Positions 7,140 through 15,865 are shown, counted from the first letter of the stretch. The stretch is 50,402 nucleotides of DNA from an uncultured Bacilli bacterium (GCA_947629025.1 CANRCC010000009.1:1-50402), one strand, 5' to 3'. Notes: a model not told the origin generated them from the letters alone. Numbers and translations: made by a program.

Positions 7140-8049
7140 CAGTGTTTTTAAAGTTAATTTTAGCAATTTCATATAGTTTATCTTTTCCATATTTAGAAAC
7201 TATTTTTCTTCCAAAATCATCAACTAATACTCCTGCACCTTTAGGTATAAAAGCATCAAGAGTATTACTCATTTTTTCCATTTCTTTTAAAAATAAATAT
7301 CTACTAATTAATGATGAACAAGCAACTGATAAACATTTATCTTCTGCTTTAGTAGTAAATGTTATTTTTCTAAATACATTATTTTCACTTTTTAAATAAT
7401 TATAATAATTTCTTTCAGGTGTAAATTGATCTACTACTACCATATCATATACAAAATTATCTTTTTTTAATAAACCAAGTAATACTTTATTATGTAGTAT
7501 TGCTTTAATTTTATTCATATTATCTCCATTTTCTTGCATTTTGTTATATGATTTACAATCTAAGATAAAAGATTCATAAGGAATCTTATCCATAATTTTT
7601 GGAACAATACTTAGTATTTTTTCATCTGTTAATTTTTTAGAATCACGAACACCTAATTCTTCTAAAAATGAGATATTTTCTTTATTAACATAAGATGCAG
7701 TTACTACAATAGGACCAAAGTAATCACCAGTTCCAACCTCATCTGAACCAATAGAATTAATAAAATAATAGTCAGTTTTATCAGTATCTTCCTTTTTTTC
7801 TTTCTTTTTATTATCTTCTATTACTTCTTTCCCATTTAATATTACTTCAGTTTCTTTCCAATAATTAGCATCTATATCTGCTGATACACCTTGAAATACT
7901 ACTTTACCAGATTCATATAATGTTATGACAGTATCTGCATCTTGTGCTTGAAATATTGCATACATAGGAGTTTTATCTCTTTTCATATATTTATAGTGTT
8001 CTATCATTTTTTCTTTTGTGTTATCACTTACTTTAAACGATATTGTCAT
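7120..8049 (-). CDS. rnhC: Ribonuclease HIII
   Basis: RNase HIII cuts the RNA strand of RNA-DNA hybrids and helps remove R-loops and primers. The 309 residues start with the TBP-like substrate-binding domain typical of HIII, joined by a charged linker (DNKKKEKKEDTDKTD) to the catalytic domain. That domain carries IGSDEVGTGDYFGP, with the Asp-Glu pair that distinguishes HIII, then RDSKKL and VVVDQFTP with further acidic residues. In Bacillus rnhC lies next to cvpA; here it is divergent from cvpA, so the association is kept although the orientation differs. Confidence 0.94.
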   Translation of the reverse strand: MTISFKVSDNTKEKMIEHYKYMKRDKTPMYAIFQAQDADTVITLYESGKVVFQGVSADIDANYWKETEVILNGKEVIEDNKKKEKKEDTDKTDYYFINSIGSDEVGTGDYFGPIVVTASYVNKENISFLEELGVRDSKKLTDEKILSIVPKIMDKIPYESFILDCKSYNKMQENGDNMNKIKAILHNKVLLGLLKKDNFVYDMVVVDQFTPERNYYNYLKSENNVFRKITFTTKAEDKCLSVACSSLISRYLFLKEMEKMSNTLDAFIPKGAGVLVDDFGRKIVSKYGKDKLYEIAKINFKNTEKILNI

Positions 8050-8140
8050 AAGTTTTCACCTCTTTATAATATTTTAACATAATTTCTTTATTTTTTTATA
8101 AAAATATAATATAATTATAGAAAGAATAGAGGTTGAAAAT

Positions 8141-8848
8141 ATGAGTTTAAATACTTTAGATATTGTAATAATAATGTTCATTTTAATGGGTGGTATAGTA
8201 GGTATGAAAAGGGGAGTTATTAAACAAAGTGTAATGACAATTGGAATGCTTATTGTAGTTATTTTGTCATTTATATTAAAAAATCCAGTTTCATCATTAA
8301 TGTATAAATATTTACCTTTTTTTACATTTGGTGGTCTATTAAAAGATTTAACAGTATTAAATATAATTTTATATGAATTAATTGCTTTTTCTATAGTATT
8401 TTCAATATTAAGTGCAATATTAGTAGTATTGATAAGAGTAAGTTCTATATTTGAAAGATTATTAAAATTTACAATAATACTTGCAATACCATCAAAAATA
8501 TTAGGATTTATTTTAGGAACTGTTGAATATTATTTAGTAGTATTTATCATATTATTTATTGTATCTAGTCCAATGTTTCATATAAAAGATATTGATTTTG
8601 TAAGAGAATCAAAATTAAAAGATACAGTTTTAAATAATACTTTAGGATTATCTAGTATGCTAAATAATACATTAGAAACATTTAATGATATAGATATTTT
8701 AATTAAAAATAAAGATAAATATTCTACGGATGAGTTTAATTGTAAGGCAGTAAATATTATGAAAGAAAATAAATTTTTAGGTGAAAAATCTTTAGATTAC
8801 CTATATTCAAAGGGTAAAGTAAATAATAAATGTAAGGTGAGTGATTAA
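8141..8848 (+). CDS. cvpA: CvpA family membrane protein
   Basis: The protein has 235 residues, four predicted membrane segments in the first 150, and the family start LDIVIIMFILMGGIVGMKRGVIKQ. The polar C-terminal tail of about 80 residues is lineage-specific. CvpA proteins are needed for colicin V export in Escherichia coli, but in most bacteria their role is uncertain. The gene order rnhC / cvpA / trxA keeps part of the Bacillus rnhC-zapA-cvpA-polX-mutS2-trxA neighbourhood with the genes between removed. Its end comes one base before the ATG of trxA. Confidence 0.8.
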   Translation: MSLNTLDIVIIMFILMGGIVGMKRGVIKQSVMTIGMLIVVILSFILKNPVSSLMYKYLPFFTFGGLLKDLTVLNIILYELIAFSIVFSILSAILVVLIRVSSIFERLLKFTIILAIPSKILGFILGTVEYYLVVFIILFIVSSPMFHIKDIDFVRESKLKDTVLNNTLGLSSMLNNTLETFNDIDILIKNKDKYSTDEFNCKAVNIMKENKFLGEKSLDYLYSKGKVNNKCKVSD

Positions 8849-8849
8849 T

Positions 8850-9161
8850 ATGAGTATAATAAATGTTGATTCAAAAAGTTTTGATAGTACTATAGATACT
8901 GGAGTAGTACTTGTTGATTTTTATGCTACTTGGTGTGGACCTTGTAAGATGCTTTCTCCAATTATAGATGAAGTATCAAATGAAATAAGTGATGTAAAAT
9001 TTGTAAAAGTTGATGTTGATAATTCTAATGATTTAGCAAATAAATATGGTATAACAAGTATACCAACATTATTACTTTTTAAAGATAAAAAATTAAAGGG
9101 AAAGACAGTTGGTTTTTTAACTAAAGATGATCTTATAAGATTTATAAATGAGAATAAATAA
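8850..9161 (+). CDS. trxA: Thioredoxin
   Basis: This small dithiol protein reduces disulfides of cytoplasmic enzymes. The 103 residues contain the active site ATWCGPCKM (Cys29 and Cys32) and the cis-proline segment TSIPTLLLF. The GTG start at 8841 in the ORF track touches the AAGGTGA ribosome site, so ATG 8850, nine bases after that site, is preferred. It is co-transcribed with cvpA and followed directly by a terminator. Confidence 0.95.
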   Translation: MSIINVDSKSFDSTIDTGVVLVDFYATWCGPCKMLSPIIDEVSNEISDVKFVKVDVDNSNDLANKYGITSIPTLLLFKDKKLKGKTVGFLTKDDLIRFINENK

Positions 9162-9172
9162 TATATTTGTAA

Positions 9173-9199
9173 AGTTACTGTATAAGTAACTCTTTTTTT
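9173..9199 (+). terminator. Terminator after trxA
   Basis: AGTTACT pairs with AGTAACT around GTATA, then CTTTTTTT. Confidence 0.85.
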
Positions 9200-9200
9200 A

Positions 9201-9229
9201 TTTACAAAGTATTAGCAATAATATATATT
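9201..9229 (+). promoter_or_regulatory. Promoter of the zinc-ribbon gene pair
   Basis: TTTACA and TATATT are separated by 17 bases, 22 bases before the ATG at 9251. Confidence 0.5.
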
Positions 9230-9250
9230 TATATTAGAGGAGGTATCAAT

Positions 9251-9745
9251 ATGTTTTGTTCAAATTGTGGAAATAAGTTAGAGGGGGATAGTAAGTTTTG
9301 TCCAAAGTGTGGAAATAATTTAGATGGGAAGCAAGAGGTTAAATACGCTAAAGCATCAAAAAGATTATATGCATGGTTTATAGATGAAGTACTTCTTTTT
9401 GCAGTTGGTTTTGTAATAGTACTTTTATTAATGCTATTTACTGGAGTTGATAACATTGAATCAAAAAATTATCAACTTACAATTATATTAAATGTTATTT
9501 TCGTAATTTATTTAGTAGTTACAGAGTCATCAGAAAAACAGGCTAGTATTGGAAAAAGATCTATGAATATAAAAGTTATAAATGAAGATAACAGTAAAAC
9601 TAAAGTAACTCAAATGCTTTTAAGAGTAATATTATATCTTATACCAGTTATACAACTTGCGTCATATATTACAATATTGGCAACAGAAAAAAAACAAGCA
9701 GTATGGGATATGATATTAAAGCAAGTTGTAGTTGAAGAAAATTAA
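9251..9745 (+). CDS. Zinc-ribbon and RDD domain membrane protein
   Basis: The first 24 residues are a zinc ribbon with two CxxC pairs (FCSNCGNKL and FCPKCGNNL). The rest is an RDD-type membrane domain: ASKRLYAWFIDEVLLF contains the family's Arg and Asp positions, followed by two membrane segments and the polar KQASIGKRSMNIKV strip. The molecular role of RDD proteins is mostly unknown, though some take part in ion transport. The next gene carries a near-identical ribbon, so the pair may have arisen by duplication. AGGAGG ribosome site. Confidence 0.8.
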   Translation: MFCSNCGNKLEGDSKFCPKCGNNLDGKQEVKYAKASKRLYAWFIDEVLLFAVGFVIVLLLMLFTGVDNIESKNYQLTIILNVIFVIYLVVTESSEKQASIGKRSMNIKVINEDNSKTKVTQMLLRVILYLIPVIQLASYITILATEKKQAVWDMILKQVVVEEN

Positions 9746-9756
9746 GGAGGATAATT

Positions 9757-10026
9757 ATGTATTGCAATAAATGCGGAAATAAGTTAGAAGAAAATAGTAA
9801 ATTTTGTCCAGCTTGTGGAAATAATATTGATGGGACACAAACTACTACTATTAGTAATAATGAAAAGGAAAAAGTATCTTTTGGTAAATGCTTCTTACAA
9901 TGTTTATTAGTAGCTATGATAGTATTTATATTATCGTTTTTTGTACATATATATTTCTTACAAGTATCATTACCAATATTAATTATACTATTTGGACCAT
10001 TTATTTTATATGTAATAAGACATTAA
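9757..10026 (+). CDS. Small zinc-ribbon membrane protein
   Basis: The 89 residues start with a zinc ribbon (YCNKCGNKL ... FCPACGNNI) that closely resembles that of the previous gene, then a polar linker and two membrane segments. No known family is recognised beyond the ribbon. It is co-transcribed with the RDD gene, 11 bases apart, with an AAGGAGG ribosome site. The similar ribbons suggest that both proteins bind the same partner or metal. Confidence 0.75.
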   Translation: MYCNKCGNKLEENSKFCPACGNNIDGTQTTTISNNEKEKVSFGKCFLQCLLVAMIVFILSFFVHIYFLQVSLPILIILFGPFILYVIRH

Positions 10027-10032
10027 AAAAAT

Positions 10033-10055
10033 AAAAACTGGATTTACCAGTTTTT
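10033..10055. terminator. Bidirectional terminator between the zinc-ribbon gene and def
   Basis: AAAAACTGG pairs with CCAGTTTTT around ATTTA, with A-rich and T-rich flanks on both sides. Confidence 0.85.
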
Positions 10056-10602
10056 ATATTGCTCTCATTAAATTTGCATTTTTATATGGATCATTTTTAT
10101 CAATTCTATCAATAAATAATATTCCATTTAAGTGATCATATTCATGTTGAAATGCTACTGAAAGTTCTTCTCTAAGTCTTAGAGTTTTTTTATTTCCATC
10201 CATATCATAAAATTCTACATTAAGTCTAGCATATCTTGGTACAATTCCCTCAGTTTCTCTATTAATACTAAGACAACCCTCACCACCATCAACATAAATA
10301 AGTTCTTCTGAATGACTAATTATTTTAGGATTTATAAATATATAATTTTCAAATTTTCCCTCTTCAATCTCTAAAACAATTACAAATATTCTTTTATTTA
10401 TTCCAATTTGAATTGCAGATAATCCCATACCAGGTCTTAAATTATACTTTTTAGCTTCTTCATCTATTTGACTTAAAGTAAGCATCTCAATAGAATCATT
10501 TATAAAATTTATATATCTTTGATCTAGAGGAAAAGTAACATCATGACTTTTTTGTCTTAATCTTTTATCTTTTTCATCTAGTATTTGCTTTGTTTTTATC
10601 AC
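10054..10602 (-). CDS. def: Peptide deformylase
   Basis: The enzyme removes the formyl group from the N-terminal methionine of new proteins. The three metal-site motifs are all present: GMGLSAIQ (58-65), EGCLSI (108-113) and HEYDH (153-157). The length of 182 and the inserted loop after residue 60 fit the Gram-positive type 2 class. The start codon is GTG at 10602, six bases after a GGGGTGA ribosome site. The nearby ATG at 10609 is out of frame. It is transcribed alone on the minus strand. Confidence 0.94.
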   Translation of the reverse strand: MIKTKQILDEKDKRLRQKSHDVTFPLDQRYINFINDSIEMLTLSQIDEEAKKYNLRPGMGLSAIQIGINKRIFVIVLEIEEGKFENYIFINPKIISHSEELIYVDGGEGCLSINRETEGIVPRYARLNVEFYDMDGNKKTLRLREELSVAFQHEYDHLNGILFIDRIDKNDPYKNANLMRAI

Positions 10603-10713
10603 TATACATCACCCCAAATAAAACACATATATTCTATCATATTTTTGCTAAAAAGTAAAAAATATGGCCGTTTTCTATAGTTTTACCAAACAAAAAATAT
10701 TTATACTTAAAAT

Positions 10714-10736
10714 AAAAAAGATCAAAGATCTTTTTT
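10714..10736 (-). terminator. Terminator after the YjcZ-like gene
   Basis: AAAAAAGATC-aaa-GATCTTTTTT is a perfect 10-base stem. It overlaps the stop codon of the minus-strand gene and could also act in the other direction. Confidence 0.75.
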
Positions 10737-10929
10737 AGAAGTTATTACCGCGATTAAAGAATCCAGCACCTAAAACAATTACAAGTAATATAAATAATAC
10801 TAATATAATCGCAGCACCATATCCAGAACCTTGACCATAGCCAGTATTTACTGGATATGCATAACCGCCTTGATTACCACAACATGGATTATTGTAACCA
10901 TAGCCACCGCTATATCCGTAATAATACAT
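10735..10929 (-). CDS. YjcZ-like tiny glycine/tyrosine-rich membrane protein
   Basis: This 64-residue protein has a Tyr/Gly-rich head (YYYGYSGGYGYNN.. GGYAYP) and one membrane helix, AAIILVLFILLVIVLGAGF. That matches the pattern of the YjcZ / tiny-transmembrane family of Bacilli, which in Bacillus are linked to spores. A strong AGGAGG site supports translation. It is transcribed divergently from the FtsW/RodA gene. The similarity is by composition and helix pattern, so the family call is moderate, and a role in spores cannot be assumed here. Confidence 0.65.
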   Translation of the reverse strand: MYYYGYSGGYGYNNPCCGNQGGYAYPVNTGYGQGSGYGAAIILVLFILLVIVLGAGFFNRGNNF

Positions 10930-10992
10930 ACTAAAACCTCCTTTTTATTTCCTATTATATTTTATTAATAATGTAAATAAAATGTTATTTAA

Positions 10993-11012
10993 TTTACCTA
11001 AATATAGGTAAA
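10993..11012. promoter_or_regulatory. 20-bp perfect palindrome in the divergent YjcZ-like / FtsW intergenic region
   Basis: TTTACCTA-aata-TAGGTAAA lies between the two divergent genes. It overlaps the position where a -35 box would fall for a TATTAT at 11028-11033 in front of the FtsW/RodA gene. No T run follows, so it is not a terminator. A dimeric regulator site is the simplest reading. Confidence 0.4.
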
Positions 11013-11056
11013 AATATTTATTTATGGTATTATAAATAGTAAAGGATGGTATAAAT

Positions 11057-12199
11057 ATGATTAGAACATTAAATAAAATGGATAAATTATTATTAGTTCT
11101 TACAATTTTTATGTTTATATTTGGACTATTTATGATATTTGATGCTTCAAGTATGAGATCATTTTTAGATTATGGTGTTAATACAAAGTATTTTACTAAA
11201 CAATTAGTAATATTAGGTTTATGTTTTATACTTGCAATAATAATTATGTCAACGAGATTAAGTAAATATAACTCAATAATATATGCACTAGTAATAGGTC
11301 TTTTATTTATTCTTATTGCTTTATTAGTAACAGGGGTTGCTACTAACAATTCAAAAAGTTGGTTTTATATTGGTTCATTTGGTGTTCAGCCCAGTGAATT
11401 TGCAAAGGTTATAATTATATTATTTACTGCAGTATTTTATAATATGAATATAAAAAGACTTGATAATATAGTTGTTGCAGTTACGCCTCTTTTTATAGGT
11501 GCTCTTTTCACATTTTTAACGCTTCTTCAACCAGATGGTGGAACAGGTCTTATTTTATTTGGAATAACTACATTATTATTTTATGCATCACCTGTTTCTA
11601 AAGAAATTAAAATTAAAGTTACATTTGCTGGATTAATATTTCTAGTATTAATATTAGTTTTAGTATTAATTACAGGAAAAAGTCCATTATCAAAAATGCA
11701 ACAAGGAAGATTTAATTATTTAAAACCATGTACAAGATATCAAGATGATTCAGGTTATCAGGTATGTAATGGTTATATTGCAATAAATAATGGAAAATTA
11801 TTTAGTATAGAACCTGGAAATAGTAAACAAAAATATTTATATTTACCAGAAGCACATACAGATTTTATATTTCCAATAATTGTAGAAGAGATGGGACTTA
11901 TAACTGGTATAGTAATAATAATAATATATATGATAATAATATATAGAATATTATTAATAGGAAAAAGATCTTATAGTTTACTAAACTCAATTATATGTTA
12001 TGGAGTAGCATGTTATATATTTTTACATGTAGTAATTAATTTAACAGGAATATTAGGACTTCTTCCATTAACAGGAGTACCACTTCCATTTTTAAGTTAT
12101 GGTGGTTCATTTGCTTTATCACTTACAGCTGCAATCGCACTTGTTGAAAGAGTTGCAATAGAAAATTATGATTTTAAGAAAAAAATGATACTAAGATAG
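11057..12199 (+). CDS. ftsW: FtsW/RodA/SpoVE family peptidoglycan polymerase
   Basis: SEDS-family proteins polymerise lipid II into glycan strands, in division (FtsW) or elongation (RodA). The 380 residues give about ten membrane segments. The conserved blocks are GSFGVQPSEFAKV, PEAHTDFIFPIIVEEMG and the C-terminal LPLTGVPLPFLSYGGS. The PEAHTDF..EE block and TGVPLPFLSYGGS favour FtsW over RodA. The extracellular loop with the paired cysteines CTRYQDDSGYQVC is unusual. It is not in the murG-ftsZ cluster 33 kb away. The ribosome site is AAGGATGG. Confidence 0.87.
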   Translation: MIRTLNKMDKLLLVLTIFMFIFGLFMIFDASSMRSFLDYGVNTKYFTKQLVILGLCFILAIIIMSTRLSKYNSIIYALVIGLLFILIALLVTGVATNNSKSWFYIGSFGVQPSEFAKVIIILFTAVFYNMNIKRLDNIVVAVTPLFIGALFTFLTLLQPDGGTGLILFGITTLLFYASPVSKEIKIKVTFAGLIFLVLILVLVLITGKSPLSKMQQGRFNYLKPCTRYQDDSGYQVCNGYIAINNGKLFSIEPGNSKQKYLYLPEAHTDFIFPIIVEEMGLITGIVIIIIYMIIIYRILLIGKRSYSLLNSIICYGVACYIFLHVVINLTGILGLLPLTGVPLPFLSYGGSFALSLTAAIALVERVAIENYDFKKKMILR

Positions 12200-12248
12200 G
12201 AGATTTTTACACCTTTATAGATAATTAATTTATAGGAGGTGTTTTTTA

Positions 12249-12965
12249 ATGGAAAAAATAAAAATGTATTTTAAGTACATAATATTTGTAATAGTAATTT
12301 TAATATTACTAATAATTTCAATATTTTTATACTATGATGCTATTAATAAAGAAGATAAAAAAGAAGATATCATAGTAGAGAAAAAAGAAAAAAAGGAGGT
12401 TAAAAAAGAAGAAACTAAAAAAGAAGAGGTAGTAGATGTAAAAAAATACATATATGTAGATGTTAAGGGTGCAGTAAATAATCCAAATGTTTATATGATT
12501 GAAGATGATAAAAGAGTGATTGATGCAATTAATATAGCAGGTGGATTAAAAGAAGATTCTGATATTAGTATAATTAATCTAAGTAAAAAATTAAAAGATG
12601 AAATGTGCGTTATAATATATACCAAAAAAGAAATAGAAGAGTATAAAAAGAAAAATCTAAGTACAAATGAAATAGAAGAACAGTTATATAAAAATATTCC
12701 TAAAATTGATAAAAATAATGATGCAGAAATAAAAGCTACATCAGATAGTAAGAATAAAGAAAATGTAGTACGAGGTAAAATATCTATTAATACTGCAACT
12801 ATAGAAGAATTACTAAATATAAATGGAATAGGAGAGAGTAAAGCAAAATCTATAATAGAATATAGACAAGCAAATGGACCATTTAGTACTATCGAAGATA
12901 TTAAAAATGTATCTGGTATAGGAGATGCATTATTTGAAAAAATTAAAGATAGTATTACAATCTAA
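12249..12965 (+). CDS. comEA: Competence protein ComEA (DNA receptor)
   Basis: ComEA binds double-stranded DNA outside the cell membrane and passes it to the ComEC channel. The 238 residues show an N-terminal membrane anchor (about 9-28), a Lys/Glu-rich linker, an SLBB domain (VDVKGAVNNPNVYMI) and C-terminal tandem helix-hairpin-helix motifs (LLNINGIGESKAKSIIEYR and IKNVSGIGDALFEKI). This is the standard Firmicutes layout. AGGAGGTG precedes the ATG, and comEC overlaps its end by 41 bases. Confidence 0.93.
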   Translation: MEKIKMYFKYIIFVIVILILLIISIFLYYDAINKEDKKEDIIVEKKEKKEVKKEETKKEEVVDVKKYIYVDVKGAVNNPNVYMIEDDKRVIDAINIAGGLKEDSDISIINLSKKLKDEMCVIIYTKKEIEEYKKKNLSTNEIEEQLYKNIPKIDKNNDAEIKATSDSKNKENVVRGKISINTATIEELLNINGIGESKAKSIIEYRQANGPFSTIEDIKNVSGIGDALFEKIKDSITI

Positions 12966-15015
12966 TAAAATATTTTATATATTTTTATTAGTATCATTAC
13001 TTTATACATTTATATATGTAAATTTATATGATTATAAAGTAACAAATCAAACTAAATATACTGGATATATTAGTGATTATAGTATAGATGGTGATAAGTT
13101 ATCATTAATTATAAAAAGTAAAGATAAGATAAAAATAAATTATTATTTTAATTCTAAAAAAGAAAAAGAAAAATTTAATTTATCATATGGAGATTATATA
13201 GATATTTATGGCAAGGCAGAAAAACCAAGTGAAAATACAAATTTTAAATTATTTAATTATAGAAATTATCTTTTATCTAAAAAGATTAAATATGAAGTTT
13301 TAGCGTCTAATATTAAATTAAAAAGAAAAAACAAAAATATATTTTTTAAGTTAAAAATATCTATTATAAAAAGTATAGAAAAAAGAAAAAATACTAAAAA
13401 TTATTTAAAGGCATTTATAATTGGAGATAAAAATGAAATAGAAAAGTCATTTTTAGATTCTTATAAGTTCCTAGGAATTAGTCATTTACTTGCAATATCA
13501 GGAATGCATATATCATTAATATCTATTCTTATTTTTAAATTAATAAAAAAGAGATTACCAAACTTTAGTTATTTAATTGTATCTATTATTTTACTATTTT
13601 ATTTATTTTTAACAAATTTTACTATATCAATGGTAAGAGCGTGCTTAGAATTTATATTATTTAGTATAAATAAAGTATTTAAGTTTAATATAAAAAATAC
13701 AAATATAGTTATCTTATTATTATGTGTATTACTTTTATATAATCCATATTTTATATTTGATATAGGATTTAGATTTTCTTTTTCTATAAGTTATTCACTT
13801 ATGTTATTTAGACCAATAATTGATAAAGAAAAAAGATATATTATAAAATCTTTATTAATATCTGTAATTTCATTTTTAGTTTCTATACCAATTTTAATAA
13901 ATAGTTTTAATCAAATTAATATACTAAGTATAATTTATAATATTTTCTATGTTCCATTTATTTCATATATAATTTTTCCTATGGGATTATTAACATTAAT
14001 TTTTCCATATTTAGATGCAACTTATATTTATTTTATTAATATATTTGAAAATATTACTATGATACTAAGTAAAATAAAGATTTTATCTTTTGATGTTTCA
14101 AATATTCCAATTATACTATGTATTTTATATTATATTTTTATATATTTTTTAATAACTAAATTTAATAAGAAAAAAATAATAATATTATTTTTAATATTTA
14201 TTATATTTATTAATTATAAGAGATATTCATTTAATGCAAAAGTTACTTTTATTGATGTTTCTCAAGGAGATTCTATACTAATTAGGTTAAAAGATAAAAA
14301 TGTATTAATTGATACAGGAGGAAAAATAAATTATAAAGTAGAATCCTGGAGGAAAAGAAAATCAAAAAATAATATTACAAATTATACATTAATTCCATAT
14401 TTAAAAAAAGATGGAGTAAAGAAAATAGATTATTTAATATTAACTCATGGTGATTTTGATCATATGGGAGAAAGTATTAATTTAGTTAATAATTTTAAAA
14501 TAGAAAAAGTAATTTTTAATTGCGGAAAATATAATAATTTAGAAGAAATTTTAATTAATGTTCTAAATAAAAAGAAAATACCATATTATAATTGCGTTAA
14601 AAGGATAAATATAAATGAAAATATATTATATTTTTTAAATGATAATTTATATGATAATGAAAATGATAATTCAAATGTAATTTATACTAAAATTAATAAT
14701 TATAAATTTATTTTTATGGGTGATGTTACTATGAAAGTAGAAAATAACATAATAGAAAATTATAAATTAAATAATATAGATGTATTAAAGGTAGGTCATC
14801 ATGGAAGTAAGACAAGTAGTAGTAAAAAGTTTATAGAAAGTATAAATCCAAAATATTCTATTATTAGTGTAGGTAAAAATAATAAATATGGACATCCTAA
14901 TAAGGAAACGTTAGAAAATTTAAAAAATTCTAAAATATATAGAACAGATAAAAATGGAGGAATTATGTTTAATTTAAAAAATAATAAATTAAAAATAAAA
15001 ACTTGTTTTAGATAA
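12925..15015 (+). CDS. comEC: Competence protein ComEC/Rec2 (DNA channel)
   Basis: ComEC forms the membrane channel that takes up single-stranded DNA. The 696 residues have an N-terminal DUF4131-like OB region, a central membrane Competence domain with LLAISGMHISLIS, and a C-terminal metallo-beta-lactamase-like domain with IDVSQGDSI, LTHGDFDHMG and VGHHGSKTSSS, which may degrade the non-transported strand. The start is uncertain. ATG 12925 directly abuts its GGAG, while TTG 12934 has normal spacing. With comEA it shows that part of the uptake machine is present; no pilus genes are in this window. Confidence 0.92.
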   Translation: MHYLKKLKIVLQSNKIFYIFLLVSLLYTFIYVNLYDYKVTNQTKYTGYISDYSIDGDKLSLIIKSKDKIKINYYFNSKKEKEKFNLSYGDYIDIYGKAEKPSENTNFKLFNYRNYLLSKKIKYEVLASNIKLKRKNKNIFFKLKISIIKSIEKRKNTKNYLKAFIIGDKNEIEKSFLDSYKFLGISHLLAISGMHISLISILIFKLIKKRLPNFSYLIVSIILLFYLFLTNFTISMVRACLEFILFSINKVFKFNIKNTNIVILLLCVLLLYNPYFIFDIGFRFSFSISYSLMLFRPIIDKEKRYIIKSLLISVISFLVSIPILINSFNQINILSIIYNIFYVPFISYIIFPMGLLTLIFPYLDATYIYFINIFENITMILSKIKILSFDVSNIPIILCILYYIFIYFLITKFNKKKIIILFLIFIIFINYKRYSFNAKVTFIDVSQGDSILIRLKDKNVLIDTGGKINYKVESWRKRKSKNNITNYTLIPYLKKDGVKKIDYLILTHGDFDHMGESINLVNNFKIEKVIFNCGKYNNLEEILINVLNKKKIPYYNCVKRININENILYFLNDNLYDNENDNSNVIYTKINNYKFIFMGDVTMKVENNIIENYKLNNIDVLKVGHHGSKTSSSKKFIESINPKYSIISVGKNNKYGHPNKETLENLKNSKIYRTDKNGGIMFNLKNNKLKIKTCFR

Positions 15016-15112
15016 ATAATAACAAAAAATAGTAATAAGAATATATTATTATTGAAGATATATTTATATTAATATTAATATTAATATGGGCATAATAAAA
15101 AAAGAATAAAAA

Positions 15113-15216
15113 ATATATGAAATATAAGTATAAATAAGTATATATTTCATATATTTAATTAGTACGCTAACGTTATAGCGTTTATATAGATTAAAGAAAC
15201 TTATAATAGTTTCTTT
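15113..15216. repeat. Three successive inverted repeats between comEC and lexA
   Basis: The roughly 200-base gap between the convergent comEC and lexA genes holds no credible gene but three hairpins: ATATATGAAATATA/TATATTTCATATAT (15113-15126 with 15141-15154), ACGCTA/TAGCGT (15164-15181), and AAAGAAACT/AGTTTCTTT (15193-15216). The last has T-rich sequence on both sides and probably ends lexA on the minus strand. The first may end comEC, but its T run is poor. Confidence 0.55.
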
Positions 15217-15220
15217 TCTT

Positions 15221-15832
15221 TTACATTTTTCTATATAGTCCAATTGCTTTTCCAATAATTCTAACATTATCTAATATTATTGGATCCATAGTATCATTTT
15301 CAGGTTGAAGTCTAAAATAACCATTTTCTTTATAAAAAGTTTTTAATGTAACTTCATTTTCATCAGTCATCGCAACTACTATATCACCATTATTTGCAGT
15401 TTCTTGTTTTTGAAGTATAACTATATCACCATCATGAATTCCTGCATTTATCATTGATTCTCCCCAAACTTTTAATGTAAATACTTCTTTATGAGTAGGA
15501 ATTAAATATGTTGGTATTGTAAAAAATTCATCTGGTACTTCAATTGCTTCAATTGGATTACCTGCAGTAACTTTTCCAAGAAGAGGAACATCAACTACAT
15601 CTTCTTTTTCATATTCATTTTTAACAAGTAATTCAATAGTTCTATTTTTTGATCCAACCTTTTTAATATATCCTTTATTTTCAAGTGTATTTAAGTGCGC
15701 GTGTGTAGTAGCAGGTGATGATAATCCAAGTGCAGCACCAATTTCCCTAACAGTTGGTGGGAATCCATTTTTAGCAATACTTTTCTTTAAATAATCAAGT
15801 ACTTGGTTTTGTTTTTTTGTAAGTTTTTCCAT
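15221..15832 (-). CDS. lexA: LexA repressor of the SOS response
   Basis: LexA represses DNA-damage genes and cuts itself when RecA filaments form. From ATG 15832 it has 204 residues. An N-terminal winged helix (PPTVREIGAALGLSSPATTHAHL) is followed by the cleavage site Ala90-Gly91 in VTAGNP, catalytic Ser126 in VWGESM and catalytic Lys164 in EVTLKTF. The TTG start in the ORF track (15844) touches the AAAGGAG ribosome site, so the downstream ATG is preferred although its spacing is a little long. The gene is divergent from a small membrane gene, with a LexA box in each promoter, so it should be autoregulated. Confidence 0.95.
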   Translation of the reverse strand: MEKLTKKQNQVLDYLKKSIAKNGFPPTVREIGAALGLSSPATTHAHLNTLENKGYIKKVGSKNRTIELLVKNEYEKEDVVDVPLLGKVTAGNPIEAIEVPDEFFTIPTYLIPTHKEVFTLKVWGESMINAGIHDGDIVILQKQETANNGDIVVAMTDENEVTLKTFYKENGYFRLQPENDTMDPIILDNVRIIGKAIGLYRKM

Positions 15833-15865
15833 TGAAAAAATCAACTCCTTTTCCTTAACAATTTA

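Noticed and set aside
7142-7399. 85-residue plus-strand ORF inside rnhC
   Set aside because: It is antisense to the well-supported RNase HIII gene and has no ribosome site.
15064-15267. 67-residue minus-strand ORF between comEC and lexA
   Set aside because: It has no ribosome site, overlaps the end of lexA in another frame, and consists of low-complexity Ile/Tyr sequence made by the inverted repeats.
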